The notes below the pieces were generated by a model. It made no database searches and was not told the origin of the DNA. It saw only the letters and a program-made list of their open reading frames with translations. A stretch of 6,571 nt of DNA. Origin: Methanomassiliicoccaceae archaeon. Its GTDB lineage: Archaea > Thermoplasmatota > Thermoplasmata > Methanomassiliicoccales > Methanomethylophilaceae. Below, piece after piece: positions 1-6,055 of the stretch (the stretch's first letter is position 1; each line of letters begins with the position of its first letter). The stretch is from contig WRNL01000087.1 in assembly GCA_009776625.1 (NCBI GenBank), positions 1-6,571 on the forward strand, written 5' to 3'. Position numbers and translations under genes: made by a program.

Positions 1-65
1 TCAGGGAGATATTCGCGCTCTTCGGGCTCGAGGAGCCGAAGAGCGGCCCCATCGTGCTGTCATGA
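1..65 (+). CDS. 3' end of an unidentified protein-coding gene (partial)
   Basis: The third reading frame is open from the window edge (first full codon at position 3) to a TGA at 63-65. It encodes about 20 residues, REIFALFGLEEPKSGPIVLS. Codon choice (AGG, ATA, TTC, CTC, GAG, AAG) matches the two complete genes of the window, and the frame ends just where the sequence turns AT-rich and repetitive, as a real gene end would. Frame 1 is also open a little further (to a TGA at 82), but its arginine- and serine-rich translation looks like an off-frame shadow. Too little is visible to assign a family. The gene lies on the same strand as the transporter downstream, but 272 bp of repeat and promoter sequence separate them, so co-transcription is unlikely to be the main mode of transporter expression. 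Confidence 0.6.
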   Translation, partial: REIFALFGLEEPKSGPIVLS

Positions 66-100
66 CGGCCTGATGTATTCCTGACAATCCGAAGATTTAG

Positions 101-232
101 GCTATAACTCCAGCTATAACTCCAGCTATAACTCCAGCTATAACTCCAGCTATAACTCCAGCTATAACTCCAGCTATAACTCCAGCTATAACTCCAGCTA
201 TAACTCCAGCTAACACATCAGCTAACACACCA
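101..232. repeat. 12-bp tandem repeat array (9 perfect + 2 decayed copies)
   Basis: The unit GCTATAACTCCA is repeated nine times without a mismatch from 101 to 208. It is followed by two diverged copies, GCTAACACATCA (209-220) and GCTAACACACCA (221-232). The two decayed copies share the same changes at unit positions 5, 6 and 9. The array lies between genes, and no plausible ORF runs through it. Each junction holds a near-palindrome, AGCTATAACT (one mismatched pair), and each unit contains a TATA-like CTATAA. The 12-bp period is close to one helical turn, so identical faces would recur along the DNA. It could be a multi-copy binding site, a set of decoy TATA elements, or a plain minisatellite made by slippage. 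The array itself is certain; its function is unknown. Confidence 0.97.
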
Positions 233-262
233 TCAACCACACACATTACGTAAAAAAGTCAG

Positions 263-287
263 ACGTTTAACGAACGTACACTTGTGT
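263..287. promoter_or_regulatory. two adjacent small inverted repeats, possible operator
   Basis: ACGTT (263-267) and AACGT (273-277) are perfect inverted arms around a 5-bp spacer. ACAC (278-281) and GTGT (284-287) follow directly around a 2-bp spacer. They lie about 22-45 bp upstream of the TATA-like box of the transporter gene, a place where an archaeal activator or a dimeric (TetR- or MarR-like) regulator could bind. Arms this short also arise by chance in AT-richer DNA, so this is only a candidate site. Confidence 0.25.
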
Positions 288-308
288 TCCTGCGGCTGTT
301 TGAGAGGA

Positions 309-315
309 TTATATA
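309..315 (+). promoter_or_regulatory. TATA box of the MMPL transporter gene (probably leaderless transcript)
   Basis: TTATATA at 309-315, preceded by purine-rich GAGAGGA (a possible BRE), is centred about 26 bp before the ATG at 338. In archaea transcription starts roughly 25-27 bp downstream of the TATA centre, which puts the start at or within a base or two of the ATG. The bases just before the ATG (CTCCCCGCTG) have no Shine-Dalgarno sequence. Both points favour a leaderless mRNA and support ATG 338 as the true start. Confidence 0.65.
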
Positions 316-337
316 GATAGACGTAATCTCCCCGCTG

Positions 338-2920
338 ATGATATTCGAAAGGCTCGCTGACCTGGTTCTGAGGCGCTCGAAACTGATCGTGGCGGTGTGG
401 ATTGTCGCGCTGGTGTGCGCCGTGCCCCTGGCCCTCAAGGCAGGGAGCGTGCTCGACTACGACACCAACAGCATGGCCGGCCCCGACGCCGAATCCATAA
501 GAGGAGCCGAGGTGATGGGGGAGTACTTCTACAGCTCTGACGTCAAGATGGAGGCCGCCGTCCTCCTCGTGGCCGGGTTCGACACGCCCGCGGGGAAGCT
601 GAACGCTCTGGCCCTGTACCAGTCGGTGTCCGACGGCATACCCGGCTACGTCGACGAAAACGGCGACCCTAAGATAGCGCAGCTCCTGATGAGCGGATTG
701 TTCACGGCTGACGGCGACGACAACACGGGGGTCGTGATTTATGCGGTGATCTACAGCCAGCGGATGGTCGACGACGATCTTGTGGCAGGCGACACGCCCG
801 ACCTCAGGGAGTTCGTCAGGGGGGTCCTGCCCGACGGCTCCGGGGTGACGGCGTACGTCTCCGGGATGCCCGCTATATCCTACGACACGGAGGACAACGC
901 GTCCAAGGACATATCGAGGATCGACGTGTTCTCCGTGCTGATGATCCTGTTGCTGGTGGGGCTGTTCTTCAGGTCGTTCGTGACGTCGGCGATGCCGCCG
1001 ATGACCATCGGCGTGGCCTTCGGCGCCGTCCTGGCCCTGATGTTCATCGTGGGGTCGTTCCTAGACATCATCTACATGACCGAGATGCTGCTCCTGGTGT
1101 CCATGCTCGGCGCGGGGAGCGACTACTGCATATTCATCCTTGCGAGATACCGGGAGGAGCGCGTCCACGGCGCAGAGCACGAGCTCGCCCTGAAACGGGC
1201 GGTGACGTGGGCGGGGGAGTCCATAACGACGTCCGGGCTCGCGGTGATGATCGGGTTCGGCGCCATGTCCATCTGCTCCTTCTCGATGATAAGCTCCATG
1301 GGGGTCATGCTCGCGATCGGCATAGTCGTCGCGCTCGTGGCCGCGCTCACCCTGATATCGTCCATACTAGCTATATTCGGGGAGAGGCTGTTCTGGCCGA
1401 CGAAGGCGGCCTCGCTCATGGAGGGCGGGAAGGCGTACAAAGGTTGGCACGGGAAGATGTCCCGCGCCGGGCAGGGCTATTTCAAGAAGTCCGTCCGTTT
1501 CTCGTTGAAACACTCCAAGGCAATCATAGCGGCTGCGTTGCTGGTCACGCTGCCCGCCGCATTCATAATGGCGACCACGGGGACGTCCTACAACATGATC
1601 GGAGCCATGTCGACCGGGGAGGGCATCGACGGGCTGAACGAGGTGCAGGAGTACTCCAACGGTGGCATGATGATGCCCAACTACATCATATTCGAGACTG
1701 CGGAGCCGCTTGGGAGCATAACCGAGATGGCGTTCGCCGGCACGTCGTTCGGCCTGCTGTACTGGTACCTGGGGACCCCGGGGGTGGCGGACCATCTCGA
1801 CAGGCTGTCGACGCTGTCGTCCTCCCTCTCGGAGGACGACAACGCTGGGGAGGTGTGGGGCGTATCCCCGTGGGCGCTCCTGGTGGGAGGGGCCGCGGCG
1901 GAGGTGCCGAGGGGCGGGATGTCCGACCACGACTACACGATGGCAGTGTACACTCATGCCGCCTCGGGGCTGTCCCCCACCCTGGCGGGGCAGCTGCTGG
2001 CTCCTGACCCTTCCACCGGCAAGAACGCTCTGGAGGGGATCGTGGGCGGCTACGAGGCCCTTATGCTGGGAGGCGCCGGGGCGGAGTACGACGACCCTGT
2101 CGCCGTCGCCGCGGTGGACTACGTGCTCAACTACGTCCTCGCGGCCTCCGTGGGGGGCGAGAGGGGGGCGGGCGCCTCCTTCGAGGTCACCTATGTGAAG
2201 TACACCCTCGTCACCAAGGAGGAGGCCATGGCCGACCGTTCGATGGAGACCATCAAGTTCATGGACAGGACGATGTCGAAGTTCGTCGAGGACAACCCCG
2301 GCCTGACGGCAGGGGGGTGGCTCACGGGGAGCGCGGTCGTCATGTACGAGGTGTCCGAGCTGGTGGGGAGCGAGTTCCTGAAGGTGGAGATTGTCGCGGT
2401 CGCCCTGATATTCGTCCTGCTGTTCTTCGTCATGAAGTCCTATGTGACCCCGATACGCTCGATCCTCACCATACTCATGAGCGTCGTGTGGACGGTGGCG
2501 ATGACCCACCTCATCTTCGGGAGCCTCCTCGGCGAGGGGGTGATGTGGATGATACCGATCATCCTGATCGTGGTCTGCCTGGGGCTGGGCATGGACTACG
2601 ACATCCTGCTGACCACCCGTATCAAGGAGAACCGCCTGTACAGGGGGAAGAGCAACGACGAGGCGATAACCTACGCGGTCACCCACTCGGGCTCCGTCAT
2701 AACTATATGCGGCCTGATAATGGGGGGCGCGTTCGGCACGCTGATGCTCTCGAGCACCACCATGCTCCAGGAGTTCGGGTTCGCGCTGAGCTTCGCGATA
2801 CTGGTGGACGCGCTCATAGTGCGCACCTACATCGTGCCGGCGGCTATGCACCTTCTCGGCGACTGGAACTGGAAGGGGCCAGGGTTCCTGCACAGGAGAA
2901 TCCAGGAGCCGCCGGAGTGA
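338..2920 (+). CDS. MMPL/RND-superfamily membrane transporter
   Basis: Twelve-helix RND-type exporter of the MMPL family, 860 residues. These are proton-driven pumps in the cytoplasmic membrane, often moving lipids or other hydrophobic compounds. Visible order: TM1 (~16-35), extracytoplasmic loop 1 (~36-195), TM2-TM6 (~196-347), a cytoplasmic linker, TM7 (~394-412), extracytoplasmic loop 2 (~413-682), TM8-TM12 (~683-835). The proton-relay Asp-Tyr pairs are intact in TM4 (D262-Y263, in GAGSDYCIF) and TM10 (D753-Y754, in GLGMDYDIL). The C-terminus has the family ending LVDALIVRTYIVPA followed by GDWNW. The start is right for the family (basic stretch, then TM1) and fits the TATA position. Loop 2 is longer than loop 1 by about 110 residues and holds a Gly/Ala-rich stretch (~515-612) that looks inserted. 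Substrate is not deducible. It has its own promoter behind a repeat array; the next gene is 417 bp away. Confidence 0.93.
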   Translation: MIFERLADLVLRRSKLIVAVWIVALVCAVPLALKAGSVLDYDTNSMAGPDAESIRGAEVMGEYFYSSDVKMEAAVLLVAGFDTPAGKLNALALYQSVSDGIPGYVDENGDPKIAQLLMSGLFTADGDDNTGVVIYAVIYSQRMVDDDLVAGDTPDLREFVRGVLPDGSGVTAYVSGMPAISYDTEDNASKDISRIDVFSVLMILLLVGLFFRSFVTSAMPPMTIGVAFGAVLALMFIVGSFLDIIYMTEMLLLVSMLGAGSDYCIFILARYREERVHGAEHELALKRAVTWAGESITTSGLAVMIGFGAMSICSFSMISSMGVMLAIGIVVALVAALTLISSILAIFGERLFWPTKAASLMEGGKAYKGWHGKMSRAGQGYFKKSVRFSLKHSKAIIAAALLVTLPAAFIMATTGTSYNMIGAMSTGEGIDGLNEVQEYSNGGMMMPNYIIFETAEPLGSITEMAFAGTSFGLLYWYLGTPGVADHLDRLSTLSSSLSEDDNAGEVWGVSPWALLVGGAAAEVPRGGMSDHDYTMAVYTHAASGLSPTLAGQLLAPDPSTGKNALEGIVGGYEALMLGGAGAEYDDPVAVAAVDYVLNYVLAASVGGERGAGASFEVTYVKYTLVTKEEAMADRSMETIKFMDRTMSKFVEDNPGLTAGGWLTGSAVVMYEVSELVGSEFLKVEIVAVALIFVLLFFVMKSYVTPIRSILTILMSVVWTVAMTHLIFGSLLGEGVMWMIPIILIVVCLGLGMDYDILLTTRIKENRLYRGKSNDEAITYAVTHSGSVITICGLIMGGAFGTLMLSSTTMLQEFGFALSFAILVDALIVRTYIVPAAMHLLGDWNWKGPGFLHRRIQEPPE

Positions 2921-2927
2921 CGGCGGC
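2908..2927 (+). other. GC hairpin spanning the transporter stop codon
   Basis: GCCGCCG (2908-2914) pairs perfectly with CGGCGGC (2921-2927), and the 6-nt loop GAGTGA contains the TGA stop. There is no T-run behind it, so it is not a standard intrinsic terminator. It may protect the mRNA 3' end or be the first helix of the structured region that follows. It could also simply reflect the GC-rich composition. Confidence 0.4.
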
Positions 2928-3195
2928 CCGTATGGGGGGCATCAGCGCCGGCCTGCTGAACCGGGCCTTACGGGGAGGCCGCGCACTGCCGCAAATCTGG
3001 ATTCAGACCCATGACCCAGCAACCACAGTTGGATTAGAAACGCGCCCTCGGCGCCAGGGCATCGGGGCGACGCGGGGGAGGGATCCTCTCCTCTACCCCT
3101 CCCACCGCGGCGCTTCCTCCGATGGCGGCATCGTCCCACGATGCCACAGAGAGACCTGTTTCGGCCTGGGGCCGCCCCTGGTCATCCTTAGGGGC
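2921..3195. other. GC-rich, hairpin-dense intergenic region; candidate structured RNA or 3' UTR
   Basis: This non-coding stretch follows the transporter gene. Open frames crossing it give arginine-rich, low-complexity proteins with no family resemblance and look like composition shadows. It holds a series of local stems: 2964-2968/2976-2980 (5 bp), 3044-3048/3056-3060 (5 bp), 3076-3082/3097-3103 (7 bp), 3127-3134/3138-3145 (8 bp, loop CCC) and 3174-3179/3190-3195 (6 bp). A possible closing helix joins 2922-2929 to 3169-3176 (8 bp perfect), although it competes with the first and last hairpins. I looked on both strands for tRNA, SRP RNA and RNase P RNA hallmarks and found none complete. Strand is undetermined: TATA-like sequence exists on both strands at 3208-3230, so an antisense origin is possible. 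It could be an unrecognised ncRNA, a long 3' UTR or a decayed gene. Confidence 0.35.
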
Positions 3196-3272
3196 ATTAT
3201 GTCACTCCTATATGAAACCTACACTATAACCAGAACTGTGTGACGGCGGGCGTAGCCACATCTGCAAAACGC

Positions 3273-3331
3273 TTATAACATATCAACCGCTACCCGTTTT
3301 TAATCAAAGCCGCGCTTTTAGGGCACGGGGG
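3273..3331 (+). promoter_or_regulatory. promoter and weak ribosome-binding site of the FAD-linked oxidase-like gene
   Basis: TTATAA at 3273-3278 lies in an AT-rich stretch (about 3260-3310) that contrasts with the GC-rich DNA on both sides. Archaeal spacing puts the transcription start near 3302, giving a leader of about 36 nt. GGGGG at 3327-3331 ends 6 nt before the ATG and could pair with the 16S tail only through G-U wobble, so it is a poor Shine-Dalgarno. A second TATA-like sequence (CTATAAC, 3224-3230) lies further upstream. The T-run at 3297-3301 could also end transcripts arriving from upstream. Confidence 0.5.
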
Positions 3332-3337
3332 CAAGTC

Positions 3338-6049
3338 ATGAATTCATCGAACGGGAACATACCAGAGGCGAACGCGGATTTTATCGAAGCGACCAGACTG
3401 ATGATCGGGAACGAGAACGTCGAGATATGCGGCGGAGGGCGCGGCGGCGCGGGCGTACGTGTGACGCCGGGCAGCGCAGAGGACGTCTCCAAAGTGGTCG
3501 CAGTCGCAAGGAAATACGGGGTCAGGGTGACCTCCACCAACAACCCCCGCTGGGCCCTGGACGGGACGGAGGGGGCGGGCGGCGCCATCATCGACCTGTC
3601 GAGGCTCGACAAGGTTGTCAGCATAGATCCTGTCGCGATGTCCGTCAGGGTCGGGGCGGGATGCAGATTCGACGCCCTGATCGAGAAGTGTTCTGAGAAG
3701 GGCTTCTCGCTCGGGTCGTACCCTTTCGACAGGTCATCCCGCGTCGGGTCGTGGGCGGTGTCGAACGACATCGGCTACGGTTCATACAAATACGGCGGCT
3801 CGAGGGACGGCATCATGAACCTCCAGGCGGTTGTCGAGGACGCATCGATAATAGAGACCGGGTACGACAACATCGGCTACTACATGTCCGGGTACAACCT
3901 CACGCAACTGTTCTCTGGGTCGCAGGGGACGCTGGGGGTCGTGACCGAAGTGACGCTGAGGCTGGTCCCCGAGGGGGTCAACAGGCTCTCTGCGTACCGT
4001 TTCCCCTCCCTTGAGAGCATGCAGGATGCGGTGAAGATGGTCACCCAGCACCCCAGCGTGAGGCCGCGCAACATAGCCTGGTGCGGGAAGGAGAGGATGA
4101 TCGCGTTCGCATTGGACGGCGTCGAGGGCTCCATCGACCTGGAGGAGAAGGCCCTGGACTCCATCATGGAGGGCGCACAGGCGGCCAAGGTCCCCAAGGA
4201 AGACGCCTGCAAGGTCTGCAACGCGGTATGCGGGCCCAAGCCTGCGGGTGAGGGCAGGGCGATAGTCCCGGTCAGGAACCTGACGGCGCTCGTGGCCGCA
4301 TGCGGCGAGCGGGCGCACGGCACGATCGCCGACTGCAGCACTGCGCTCGTGATATCGCCCGACGGCCTCCTTGCCGAGAATGCGGCGAAGCTCGGCGGCA
4401 GGGCGCTCGGGTTCGACTCGTTCAGATGGTCCCCCTCCCTGCTCGGGGAGAAGGGGCAGGCGAGCCTCGACAGGAGGGTCACGCAGAAAACGATAACGGC
4501 CCTCGAAGAGGCGGTGGGGAAGGGCAACGTCAACACGAACGGGGTCGACATGCTCCTCTACAGCAAGGACATGGCGCCGTTGCCCAAGGAGGCGGGGGTC
4601 GCGTTCAAGAACATCCCGGACGTGGTCGTGAGGCCGTCGTCCGTCCGCCATATATCTGAGGTTGTGAAGATAGCCCACAGGGACGGGATACCGGTGGTCC
4701 CCAGGGGCAACTCGTCATGGGGGCTGGGAGGGTGCATGCCGACCAACGCGGGCATCGTCTTGGACATGTCCTCTAAGATGAACAAGGTCATCGAGGTCAA
4801 CACCGAGGAGCTGTACGTCAAAGCGGGGGCGGGCTGCACGTGGAAGGCGCTCCTCGAGGCGTGCATGAAGAAGGGGTACATCGTGGGCTCCTACCCGTCG
4901 AGCTTCCCCTCGGCGACCCTCGGCGCGTGGATCGCCACCAACGGGATGGGGATCGGCTCGTACAAATACGGGGGGGCGAAGGACAACATCCTGAACATGG
5001 AGGTCGTGCTCTCCGACGGGACGGTGCTAGAGACAGGGGACAACCACATGGGGTCGTACAACTCCGGCTACAACCTCAACCAGGCGTTCTCCGGCTCGGA
5101 GGGCACTCTGTGCGTGTTCGGGACGGTCACGTTCAGGATATACCCGATGGGGGTCATCCGGCCGACCGCGTACTGCTACCAGGGCCTTAAGGACATGCAC
5201 GAGACCATACAGAGGCTGGTCAGCCACCCGAGCATCAGGCCGTTGCACGTGGCGTTCTCGGACGAGATGCACTTCGCCAACCAGAGGAAGGCGGGCGTGC
5301 ATGCGCCCGACACAAAGAACCTCCTCCTGCTCACCCTACAGGGCGACAAGGACTTCGTGGAGAGGGACATAGCGGAGCTGGACTCCATCGCGGCGGGGCT
5401 CGGCGGGACGAGGATCGCCGACTCCATAGCGGAACACGAATGGGAGGAGAGGTGCTACGAGTTCAGGGCGAGGAAGGTCGGCGTCGGGGAGATACCAGCG
5501 GAGATCGTCGTCCCCGTCTCAGTGTGGGGGGACTTCACCGACGAGTGCTACGACGGCTTCAAGAAGATGAAGATGGAGCCGGGAGGCATAATAGGCGTGA
5601 TAGTCGACCGCAACACGACGATGTTCATGCCGTACTACTTCAAGGACGACGAGTCCCTGCTGGGCATGACCGCCTTCGCGTTCAACTTCTACCTCGGCGA
5701 CAGGGCTGCCGGGTACGGCGGGAGGAGCACTGGGTTCGGGGTGTTCTTCGCATGGAACCTGGACAACATACACGACGCCGCCACGGTCAGGTACATGAGG
5801 GAGATGAAGACCCTCTTCGACCCCCGCGACGTGATAAACCCGGGGCATCTCGTGTGCGGCACGACGAGGTTCGGCATAAAGATGGGCAAGCAGCTCATGG
5901 GCATCGGCAGCACGATGATGCAGACGGTCAAGAAGCTCATGCCCGCGAACACGACGTTCGCGGACAACAAGAAGAGGTTCAGGTACAACGACCTCGAGCG
6001 CCGCAAAGAGGCGGACAGGATACACAGGCTAGGCGACGGCACCGAGTGA
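3338..6049 (+). CDS. Internally duplicated FAD-linked oxidase-like protein (GlcD / D-lactate dehydrogenase fold, two PCMH-type halves)
   Basis: 903 residues with two tandem copies of the VAO/PCMH fold; a usual single-copy member has about 450-500. Half 2 (~384-903) looks complete: FAD-pyrophosphate loop RGNSSWGLGG (456-465), second flavin segment ATLGAWIATN (526-535), YKYGG with D549, GSEGTL (586-591), and family C-terminal motif DPRDVINPG (828-836). Half 1 (~1-383) aligns at a nearly constant offset of 389-392 (SYKYGG at 149-154, GSQGTLG at 194-200), but its pyrophosphate loop is degenerate: R456 aligns with T67, G457 with N68, G462 with A73 and G464 with D75. It also lacks the C-terminal NPG motif. 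Half 1 carries C291-C294-C298 (CxxCxxxC), absent from half 2. Known relatives oxidise 2-hydroxyacids such as glycolate or D-lactate with FAD; the substrate here is unknown. No signal peptide, and no fused Fe-S (CCG-type) domain. The stop faces the HAD gene. Confidence 0.88.
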   Translation: MNSSNGNIPEANADFIEATRLMIGNENVEICGGGRGGAGVRVTPGSAEDVSKVVAVARKYGVRVTSTNNPRWALDGTEGAGGAIIDLSRLDKVVSIDPVAMSVRVGAGCRFDALIEKCSEKGFSLGSYPFDRSSRVGSWAVSNDIGYGSYKYGGSRDGIMNLQAVVEDASIIETGYDNIGYYMSGYNLTQLFSGSQGTLGVVTEVTLRLVPEGVNRLSAYRFPSLESMQDAVKMVTQHPSVRPRNIAWCGKERMIAFALDGVEGSIDLEEKALDSIMEGAQAAKVPKEDACKVCNAVCGPKPAGEGRAIVPVRNLTALVAACGERAHGTIADCSTALVISPDGLLAENAAKLGGRALGFDSFRWSPSLLGEKGQASLDRRVTQKTITALEEAVGKGNVNTNGVDMLLYSKDMAPLPKEAGVAFKNIPDVVVRPSSVRHISEVVKIAHRDGIPVVPRGNSSWGLGGCMPTNAGIVLDMSSKMNKVIEVNTEELYVKAGAGCTWKALLEACMKKGYIVGSYPSSFPSATLGAWIATNGMGIGSYKYGGAKDNILNMEVVLSDGTVLETGDNHMGSYNSGYNLNQAFSGSEGTLCVFGTVTFRIYPMGVIRPTAYCYQGLKDMHETIQRLVSHPSIRPLHVAFSDEMHFANQRKAGVHAPDTKNLLLLTLQGDKDFVERDIAELDSIAAGLGGTRIADSIAEHEWEERCYEFRARKVGVGEIPAEIVVPVSVWGDFTDECYDGFKKMKMEPGGIIGVIVDRNTTMFMPYYFKDDESLLGMTAFAFNFYLGDRAAGYGGRSTGFGVFFAWNLDNIHDAATVRYMREMKTLFDPRDVINPGHLVCGTTRFGIKMGKQLMGIGSTMMQTVKKLMPANTTFADNKKRFRYNDLERRKEADRIHRLGDGTE

Positions 6050-6055
6050 GCTCAC
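6046..6055. other. 10-bp perfect palindrome containing both convergent stop codons
   Basis: GTGAGCTCAC is its own reverse complement. The plus-strand TGA (6047-6049) and the minus-strand TGA (read at 6054-6052) are symmetric around the central GC at 6050-6051. The two genes therefore end 2 bp apart, with no room for separate terminators between them, so their transcripts must overlap at the 3' ends. Confidence 0.9.

Noticed and set aside
101..232. CRISPR array or replication-origin iterons
   Set aside because: The repeats abut with no spacers, so it is not CRISPR. No origin-binding motif or replication initiator gene is visible here to support an origin.
335..364. C/D-box-like pair (CTGATGA … CTGA) at the start of the transporter gene
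   Set aside because: It lies within the coding start, and only one C and one D element are present without the internal boxes or closing stem; chance is the simplest explanation.
1367..2893. 508-codon open frame on the minus strand inside the transporter gene
   Set aside because: Its translation is rich in His, Arg, Asp and Val with no family resemblance, as expected for the antisense of a GC-rich gene with strong third-position bias. The plus-strand frame has clear MMPL motifs throughout.
2995..3030. tRNA T-arm-like sequence on the minus strand (GGGTCTGAATCC)
   Set aside because: The conserved TTC of the T-loop is scrambled (TCT), and no matching acceptor, D or anticodon arms were found.
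3110..3122. GGAGGAAG on the minus strand, resembling the first conserved block of RNase P RNA
   Set aside because: The following bases do not match the conserved block, and the other RNase P signatures (such as ACAGAA near the 3' end) are absent. A covariance-model search would settle it.
2942..3139. 65-codon minus-strand open frame in the intergenic region
   Set aside because: Arginine- and glycine-rich low-complexity translation, no plausible ribosome-binding site, and it overlaps the hairpin-dense stretch; not supported as a gene.
2317..3243. 308-codon plus-strand frame running from the transporter gene through the intergenic region
   Set aside because: More than half lies inside the transporter in another frame with an Arg/His-rich product; the remainder looks no more protein-like.
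3782..4678. 298-codon minus-strand open frame inside the oxidase-like gene, and similar shadows on both strands
   Set aside because: Arg/Val/His-rich translation without motifs, wholly inside a well-supported gene; explained by composition.
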